From the NCBI GenBank assembly GCA_023101725.1, contig JALJCO010000023.1, positions 32,501 to 96,500 on the forward strand: a stretch of 64,000 nucleotides of DNA. Reading direction: 5' to 3'. Numbering within the stretch: the first letter of the stretch is position 1; each line of letters opens with the position of its first letter. The stretch is from Atherinomorus stipes (taxonomy: Eukaryota > Chordata > Actinopteri > Atheriniformes > Atherinidae). Below the pieces are notes generated by a model. The model made no database searches, had not been told where the DNA came from, and worked only from the letters and a program-made list of their open reading frames with translations. Made by a program: the position numbers and the translations under genes. This document shows, one piece after another, positions 57,110 to 64,000 of the stretch.

Positions 57110-57580
57110 ATGTCCTCTCCTGTTGTTTGGCTCCCCATTTACGCCCGTACAGAGTACACCCATCACTGTCTGCACAGTGTGGCCCCCACCTTACTCACTG
57201 AACTGCTCATACCATACGCCTCTTTCCCGGACCCAGTCAGACCAACAGCCCCGTCTGGCCCCGACCAGGACACAGCTAAAAACGGTGGGCGACAGGGCCT
57301 TTGAAGCCGCCCCTCCCAGTCCGTGGAACGCCCCCCCAGACCACTTTCGGGTCCCACAAACAGTGGACTGTTAAGAAAGGACTGAAAACCTTCCTTTTTA
57401 GGAAAGCATATACTGTAACTGCTGATTCTTGTATTTTATTGTAGACTATGTTTATTGCACCGATTTAATTTTTTTATCTTGTTTTAATATTGTCTTTAGT
57501 TCTTTTTATCCTGTAGCACTTTGAGATTTGAATTCAAATGTAAAGTGTGTTACAAATAAAATGTATTGTTATTCCTCCCC
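57110..57580 (+). mobile_element. L2-like LINE 3' end, heavily decayed
   Basis: Around 57125-57400 the + strand keeps scattered pieces of the L2 C-terminus (T-V-G-D-R-A-F-E, W-N-A-P-P, then L-K-T-F-L-F-R-K-A). This is followed by a UTR with GTAGCACTTTGAGATTTGAA and ACAAATAAAATGTATTGTTA, the usual fish L2 terminus. It is a different copy and orientation from 30881-32046. Confidence 0.7.
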
Positions 57581-58584
57581 AAATTTTTGCAGAACTTTTG
57601 TTTTTTAAATGTGCTATACAAATACATTTTGATTATTAATCATACTATAATAAAAATGCCACAGTAAAACAGACCTTTGACAAAAAAAAAAAAAAAAAAA
57701 CTTTTTTTCAAAAGGTTTTAACCTTTTATGTCCTGTGCCCATTTCTAAGGCATGAAAACTGCATACCGATAACAGTGGTAAAGAAAACTGCTAAAAAATA
57801 TTATCTTTAAGCAGCCACTCTGCTTTGATGACAGCTGTGCAGACTTTGAATTCTTCCAACTTCATGAGAGAATCTGCTGACATGCTTTTTACCAAACAGG
57901 TGTGCCTCGTCAGCAGGTGATTAGATGCATTTTTGCACCTTGATGCATTTACTGTAAGACCATCACTTTCCATGCCCGGGAATTGTTGGTACGTGGTAAA
58001 CACACTGACTGAAATTATTCATATGTTGTGAAAAGAGAAGTGTCTAACCAGCAGAAATTGTGAAATAACCACATTTCTCCTCATCTAAAGTAAAATAGAA
58101 TCATAGTTCATGGCTGTTTAGTTTTATTTAAGATTTATCTGCTTGTTCTGAGGATGTTGTCTTTTGCAGAGATTCTAAATTCATATTAAAGGATTATGTT
58201 TTTATTCATGAACACAAGGATTATCTTGTATAAAATCTCTAGCTCTTTCTAACTAAAGTTTTTTTTCCACTGAGTGGAAAAGAGATTTCAGCATGAAGCA
58301 GGATTTAATTCTTCCTGATAAAATTCCTCCTGATTAAAGTCACTTTTTCCCCCTCTTCTTCCCTTTTCTCATCATTTGCGCATCAGGTTAGATGACCGTT
58401 CTATTTTCAAAAACAACACAGCGCAACATACATCCATATTCTGTATAAGAGGGCAAGTTCTTTGCTGGCAACACTGTTGGTTTATTTAACCCTGAAGAAA
58501 CACCAACCGCATCACTATTAGTCTGCACTTAGTGGGAATCTCTTGTTTTTCAACTGGACAATCACCAATACACACCTGAATTAA
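57581..58584. other. Intergenic, nothing recognised
   Basis: A poly-A/poly-T junction lies at 57681-57708. No exon or RNA gene is supported. Confidence 0.45.
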
Positions 58585-58860
58585 AGGTTAGATTTATATT
58601 GGGCTTTCTGGGCACTCAAAGTGTTTACATTGAATCCATTATTCATTCTTTCAACAGTCTGTCTCACACTAGTGGTATTGGTAAGATACACTTGTAGCCA
58701 CAGCTGTCCTGGGGCAGCCTGATGGAAATGTGCCAAACAAATCCTCTCAAGCTCCCACCAAACATACACTTATACACCAGTATTGCTGATACTGGAGGCC
58801 AGGTGGGTGAACTGTCTTTCCCAAAATCACTGGTTGAATCAACTAGCAACATTTTGTCGT
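58585..58860. repeat. Interspersed retroposon fragment
   Basis: AGATTTATATTGGGCTTTCT, GGGCACTCAAAGTGTTTACA, a CATTATTCATTC box and TGTAGCCACAGCTGTCCTGG follow the order of a common teleost repeat. No coding capacity; class uncertain. Confidence 0.55.
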
Positions 58861-58865
58861 GTGAC

Positions 58866-59696
58866 TAGGGGTGGGTACTGGCAAATATGTCACAATGCAA
58901 TACAAATGATATGTAGGTCACAATACGGTACAATATAGCAATATTGTGACACTGCAATATATTGCGATATATTGTAATATTCCAGGCACTTCAGAAAAAT
59001 TTAAAATGTAGCTTAAAATAAAAGTTGTACCTTTGCATATACATCGGATGACTGAAACGACAAAATGAGTCAAAATCAATAAAATTAAATTTTTACATGC
59101 CCCATTTATTAAACTTGGACAGGTTTTTTTGCCTCTTGGATTGCACAATTAAACCATTTACAATCGTCCACCTATGTAAATATTTCTCACTTTGGGAAAA
59201 CCCAACTGAATAGATGTGCAAGTAAAACAAAATTAAAGTGCTTTTGAAAACAATATTACCACAGCTTAGCTGGAAAAGTATAAATGCACACAAATTCATG
59301 TGACATTAAAACAGTAAAACAAAGTAGTATAAGAGTAAATGAAAGGGCATGTTAATACATATGAAAAAAATAATCATTTCAGTCAGTGATTTATAATCTC
59401 AGACAACTGGGTGGTTTATGAAAACCTGGACACACGTTTTAACTAAAACTTTACACATAGTGGAAAGTACAACTTGAACCTGCAGCCCGCACATAGATAT
59501 CAGTGTAAAGCAGCAACTTTTCTACATGCTGGACCACTGTAAATACAACAACAAAATCTCACAAGATTTTGCAATCAAACAAAGAATCTTGCGAGATTTT
59601 GTTAGTGAAAGAGATCGATACAGCATTTTCCATATTGACATATCGCAACATAAAATATTGCGGTATTTCGGTGTATCGATATTTTGTCACATCCCA
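58866..59696. mobile_element. hAT-like element
   Basis: TAGGGGTGGGTACTGGCAAA at the left and TATCGATATTTTGTCACATC followed by CCA at the right fit degenerate inverted hAT ends. ATATTGCGATATATTG and CAATATA words dominate both subterminal zones. The 8-bp flanks do not match, so the limits are provisional. It separates two other repeats (58585-58860 and 59697 onward). Confidence 0.55.
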
Positions 59697-60615
59697 GAAA
59701 CCAACAGAACCACATCATCTGCAAAAAAGCAGAGACCCAATCCTGAGACCACCAAACCGGCAAACCGGATCCCCTCAATGCCTCGGCTGCATCTAGAAAT
59801 CCGGTCCATAAAGGTTATGATGGTGACAAAAGGCAGCCTTGGCGGATTCCAACCCTCACCAGAAACTATGGACCAAGCTCTGGCACTGGACAGTTCGAAC
59901 AAGGGGGTCTAACACGCCATACTCCCAGAGTAACCCCCACAGGAGCCCCTGGGAGACATGGTTGAAAACCTTCTCCAAGTCCAAAAAGCATATGCAGACC
60001 AGTTGGGCGAACTCTCATGCCCCCTCCAGGACCCTGAAGAATGTGTAGACCTGGTTCACTGTTCCACAACCAGGACGAAAACCACACTAGTCCGCCTCAG
60101 AGATTCGAATATTCGGTGGACCCTCCTCTTCAGGACCCCTAAAATAGACTTTACCTGGGAGGCTGAGGAGCGTGATCACCCTGTAGTTGGAACACACCCT
60201 CCGGTCCCCCTTGTTGAAGAGGGGGACCACCACCCCAGCCTGCCGGTCCAGAGGCAGTGTCCCCCAATGTCCATGCGATGGTGCAGAGGCGTGTCAGCCA
60301 AGACAGCCCCACAGCATCCAGAGCCTTCAGGAAGTCCGGTGGTGGTCTGGGTAGATTATCTCAGTGATTCCCAACCCTGGTCCTCAAGGCACACTATCCT
60401 GAAGACTTTCCATGTTGCCCTGTCGAAACACAGCTGACTCACATTAATGGGTCAGTAGCAGACTGGTGCAGAGCTGGTCAGAGATCCATTTAATTTGAAT
60501 CAGCTGTGTCCTAGCAAGGTAAAATGGAAGGTCTTCAGGATAGTGTGCCTTGAGGACCAGGGTTGGGAATCACTGGATTATCTGCATCGGTTTATACAGT
60601 AAAAAACAGATTACT
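59697..60615 (-). mobile_element. Rex/CR1-type LINE fragment, interrupted by a MITE
   Basis: On the minus strand, frame 59902-59687 contains F-V-T-I-I-T-F-M-D-R-I-S-R and F-F-A-D-D-V-V-L-L-V-S, with the catalytic F-A-D-D. The + strand sequence from 59820 to 60361 is the complement of an RT palm and fingers region familiar from fish Rex-type LINEs, broken by frameshifts. GATTATCTGCATCGGTTTAT continues after the MITE at 60576. Which Rex clade is uncertain. Confidence 0.75.
60362..60575. mobile_element. hAT-like MITE with perfect 8-bp duplication
   Basis: CAGTGATTCCCAACCCTGGT at the left and ACCAGGGTTGGGAATCACTG at the right are exact inverted copies, and pairing continues through CCTCAAGGCACACTATCCTG for about 40 bp. 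GATTATCT flanks both sides (60354-60361 and 60576-60583). Length 214 bp. It interrupts the LINE fragment. Confidence 0.95.
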
Positions 60616-62192
60616 TTAAAGTTTCAGGAACTGATATGACTGATTTCAGATTTCTTTTGTGGAGAATAGTTTGTGTTATTAAACCATGTTTCAAATAGCT
60701 GCGTTCTTGCTTGTTTCAACAATCCCACTGAACTCTGCTGCATCCTACATGCCGCTTTCACTTCATTAATTTCATATCCCAAGGGTGGCTTCGTGGGTGT
60801 GGGAGGTTGCATGGCAGTCCATCTTTTTGATACAACAGTAAGACAGTACTTTTAAATTCTCTTTGCAGCCATGAATAAATCTGTTTTCACCTCCTAACAC
60901 CAACATAAGCGCCTCTTCCAATGCCTTATAAAGCTGAAAAATGCATCGTCACACTCTCCAAACCCCGTTCAATCACTTTAGATTAAAGACTAATGAAAGT
61001 CCAAGAGAACACAATCTCATATATGATGCTGTGAAAAAGATTAGACGTTAACAGCCAAATCCTTATCTGTGGCCCCCACAAAATGCTTAAGTAGGTCAAA
61101 AACCATCATTTACTCTTTGAGGAATCTTGCCCTCTGAAGATCTCTGTATGTGGCTGGAAGAAAGGGGAAATGTAAGCCTCCGACTCACCAGGCAGACAGG
61201 ATTTTCCTCCATAAATTATAGATCTCTGCCTGTCAGTGTAGCAAGCAACCGGCCTCCATCCATCTCCTCTGCTCACTTTGCCCCATCTCCATATATACAT
61301 ATGGATAGTGTGAGAGAACGGAGTGGATAGAAGCTTGCAGGAGGAAGATGATGATGAAGGAATACAGCTCCACTTTTAGCAAAAGCTCTTTGTGGCTGAA
61401 AGTCAGAGGGAAAGACGGCGTGATGAATGACATGAAGCCCGAGTGTCAAGAGGCAGCTAAATATGGATCCAGCAAAGTCAAGTCACTTCTAACTAAATCA
61501 AACAAGTCATTAGCTTCAGCTTTCTGGCTTGTTCAATAATCCTTTAAATGGCTGCTGCCTGCTTTATGAGCAGCGAGGGGGACGCTCTACAGCTGGAAAT
61601 TTAGTAAACCAGATCTGGTCAAAGCAGAAACTAATTTCTGCATTTCATTTTTGCGCTTTGATTTATCAGAGCGTTCATAAGCTCATCTCAAGTCTGTCTT
61701 CACGTTTTTGTCATCTTTATTGCTGAATTAGATCTTAACAGTCATTTGTCTTGCATTAGTGGTCATCTGCCTCTCACATGGAGCGGTGGGAGATGCCAGT
61801 CAGCGCGATTGTAACACTGACTGCTCTCTGCTGTCCAGCAATAATGGCTTTTCCGCTGGGAGTGCCAAAAAAAGCCACGAAGAGCTGTACTTTGATCATA
61901 CCACCAGCTTTGTTCTGGTGTTCAAAGCCTATCATGGGATAGCGAGGCCGTTTTGGAGTCGGATCTTACCGGTTTTACACACCAAAACAAGCTTGAGGGC
62001 TTTGACAGCAGCAATAGATTTCTTACTTTTGTCAAGAAACACTTGTTCCAAAGAGCTGGTTACTAGCGGAAAAACTCCTGCAGCATTAATTTAACACGCA
62101 CAAAAGTAAGGATGCGTGATAACCTTTAAAAAAAAAAAAATGTGTGATAAATTGTTACTCCTAAAGGCCGATACCGATAACACACGCACAGT
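60616..62192. other. Intergenic, nothing recognised
   Basis: Frame 61759-62094 (111 codons, + strand) has mixed composition but no recognisable motif and no clear splice context. A hAT-like fragment (GGCCGATACCGATAAC) ends at about 62182. Confidence 0.4.
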
Positions 62193-62929
62193 CCTCAAAA
62201 TTATTTGTACCCTCCAATTCAAGAAAAGGCTAAATTCACACGAGTAATTCAAATAAGAAAATGAAGAAACTAATAAAAATTTACTAAATTATAATTTAGA
62301 GAAATAAAACATTGCTTTTGAATTGAGATTGAAAAATTAAAAAAAAAAAAAATGTCCCAGACACATAAGAGCACGTGTCCCATGACCAGTGGACCAAAAT
62401 ACCCGGCAACAGGTGGAGAAGTCTCTCAACAAAATTGTAGCTACGGAGCCCCATCATGCTCGTTTTATTTTTGTGCATTTGTTTTTTTTACCTCCCAAGT
62501 AGGTAATGTTTTTGAGCAGGACTACCAACTCTGGCTTTAAAGATCGGTCATGCAACCGTTTGAAATCCCAGTTAGCGTTGGTTGTTTGCCCTTCTGTCAG
62601 CAACTTTACGGAAAACGTTCTGGACGGCTTGACCTGAAATTTTCACCAGCCGTGTGCCTCAGCTCAAGGACGAACCCATTAAATGTTGGTGGTGATCCGG
62701 ATCCAGTTTTTTTTTTTTTTTGAAGGATTCTTTATCATTGTGAGAGCTGCTTGGTGGAGGTCTGCGCTCTCCGAGTGCTTTTCTAGTAATATTTTTATTC
62801 AAACCACAATTCATAGTCAATGTCATGATTTTTATTATAAGTTATTACTTTTGTCAATTTCATCTAATTTCACTGACAGCCCCCCCCCCTTTAATTTGAG
62901 GGTATGAATAATTTTGAGAACTGTACAAA
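62193..62929. mobile_element. CAGTC-family MITE with an internal insertion
   Basis: Left CAGTCCTCAAAATTATTTGT, right AATAATTTTGAGAACTG followed by TA. The body matches 21928-22221 and 22950-23140. Between about 62503 and 62790 it carries unrelated sequence, including an inverted RTE-like repeat copy. Non-coding. Confidence 0.65.
62590..62795 (-). repeat. RTE-like interspersed repeat, internally deleted
   Basis: Inverted relative to 1-275: GACCTGAAATTTTCACCAGC, AACCCATTAAATGTTGGTGG and GATCCGGATCC, then a T run, TTATCATTGTGAGAGC and finally TCTCCGAGTGCTTTTCTAG. The last box is the start of the 29841 copy, so this fragment joins both halves of the consensus. Confidence 0.7.
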
Positions 62930-62935
62930 CCTAAT

Positions 62936-63160
62936 CATACCAAATCAAAAAATTCCAAGTGTATGGGGGGATGGGGGGGTAGCTAGGGTCTAAAATAAGT
63001 AGGGAGAGTGGTTTGGAAGCAGCTCGGGGTCTCCTTGTAAAGCAGCAGCTTTCTTTCCCCAATAGCAAGATCTCAGCAAGAAAAGCTTAAACTGGGATTT
63101 CAAACGGTTGCATGACCGATCTTAAAGTCAGAGTTGGTAGTCCTGCTCAAAAACACTGTT
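62936..63160 (-). repeat. Unnamed repeat family, copy with an unoccupied hAT target
   Basis: Inverted relative to 9420-10110. It keeps AGTGGTTTGGAAGCAGCTCG uninterrupted where the 9.5-kb copy has the hAT-like element. Its distal part (63087-63156) is also an inverted copy of 62507-62572. Confidence 0.6.
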
Positions 63161-63236
63161 TCTGAGCACAAAGTACACAAAGAAAGCTATTTGCCCCCCC
63201 CCAGTTTAAAAATACCATTTTCCCCCCGGAATATAT

Positions 63237-63677
63237 ACAGTCGTTCTCAAAATTATTCATTCCCTCCAATTAAAGGGGGAAAAAAAACCAGCTGTCAATG
63301 AAATAAGTTGAAATTGACAAAATGAAAGTTATGAAAATTATGACATACAATTTGAATTGTGGTTCAACAGAAATATTAAAAACAAAATAAAACAAGTAAT
63401 ATGGGGCTCCGAAGCTAAAATTTTGTTGACCAACACTTTGCAATCATGCGTTTTCTCTAATGTTCAAAAAGACTTCTGCACCTGTTGACAGGGATTTTGG
63501 TCCACTGTTATGAGAACGGTGCTTTAATTATTATTTTTAACAATCGAAAAGCAATATTTTATTTCAGCAAAATATCATTTTGCCAAGTTTAATTTCTAAG
63601 TAGTTTATTTGAATAACTACTGGGAATTTGGCCTTTTCTTTAATTGGAGGGTTTGAATAATTGAGGATGACTATGTT
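63237..63677. mobile_element. CAGTC-family MITE, uninterrupted copy
   Basis: CAGTCGTTCTCAAAATTATT at the left, AATAATTGAGGATGACT at the right; CCTCCAATTAAA and TTTAATTGGAGGG lie just inside. The body (CTCCGAAGCTAAAATTTTGT, ACTTCTGCACCTGTTGACAG) is the inverse of the 22-kb copy and lacks the TTAA insertion found there. Non-coding. Confidence 0.7.
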
Positions 63678-64000
63678 CTAGAGGCAAGTTGTCATGATGT
63701 TGGACTTATTGGAATGACGTAATAATTTCCTGTTGTCTGCCGCTAATTATCAAGCACCCCCAACTAAAAGATTTTTGGCTATATGAAACATCGGTGGCAT
63801 GCTTAGTGGTCCTAATTTTCACCAAAGTTTATCGTAACAGCACAGGGTGCTGCAGCCAGATCCAACAGCTTGCCGTTTCTGCTGAACACAGATGAATAGT
63901 GTGCAGAATTTTTTTTCTTACACCAAAAACAAAAATCAGACACATCCAGTGTTAGTTTAACTGAGTTTATTTTTATTCACATTTAAAAAGATTTTCATGG
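63678..64000. other. Intergenic, nothing recognised
   Basis: No element or exon is recognised up to the right edge. Confidence 0.45.

Noticed and set aside
59958..60437. 159-codon + strand frame
   Set aside because: Complement of the Rex-type reverse transcriptase and then of the inserted MITE; the F-A-D-D motif is on the minus strand.
1..64000. CRISPR array, rRNA or bacterial-type defence system
   Set aside because: Looked for regularly spaced repeats, long RNA-like GC-rich blocks and operon-like gene runs; none is present and the splice signals show a eukaryotic genome.

Overview
The window looks like non-coding-rich chromosomal DNA from a teleost fish. The evidence is two exons of a vertebrate calsyntenin gene, with consensus AG acceptors and a GT donor, set among dense Tc1/mariner, hAT-like, TTAA-target, L2-like, Rex/RTE-like and microsatellite repeats of the kind common in teleosts. 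A percomorph-type fish is my inference; the species cannot be told.

The only host gene I can name is a calsyntenin on the + strand (clstn3 is the best guess). Exon 5762-5946 encodes the transmembrane helix and the first WDDS motif. Exon 11256-11477 encodes the acidic cytoplasmic tail and the stop codon. Everything left of 5762 would be an upstream intron. The 3' UTR probably runs to a poly(A) signal at 15844-15849 and carries a stack of nested transposons at 13168-15059. A 146-codon ORF at 54632-55072 followed by a donor-like site may be an exon of an unrecognised gene.

Layout: 1-5761, calsyntenin intron with an RTE-like repeat, two hAT-like MITEs and a Tc1 copy inserted in an L2-like remnant. 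5762-11477, the two exons separated by a 5.3-kb intron holding a TTAA element and a multi-level nest (7830-10331). 11478-15870, putative 3' UTR. 15871-25710, intergenic, with more TTAA and hAT-like elements. 25710-28930, the most complete retrotransposon, an L2/CR1-type LINE on the minus strand with endonuclease and reverse transcriptase. 29841-32310, repeat fragments and an L2-like 3' end. 35110-36400, a broken DD37E mariner. 36401-47370, TTAA elements, a broken mariner with several insertions, fold-back MITEs and tandem hairpins. 47376-49976, a Tc1 copy whose left terminal repeat is split by a LINE. 50000-64000, mostly unassigned DNA with LINE and MITE remnants and a stretch of suspicious sequence quality (55615-56320).

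The main result is a readable order of insertions. Several elements keep diagnostic target duplications: 8 bp for hAT-like, TTAA for piggyBac/Kolobok-like, TA for Tc1/mariner. One hAT-like insertion (9549-9944) has an unoccupied version of its target elsewhere in the same window. I see no CRISPR array, rRNA, convincing tRNA or bacterial-type system.
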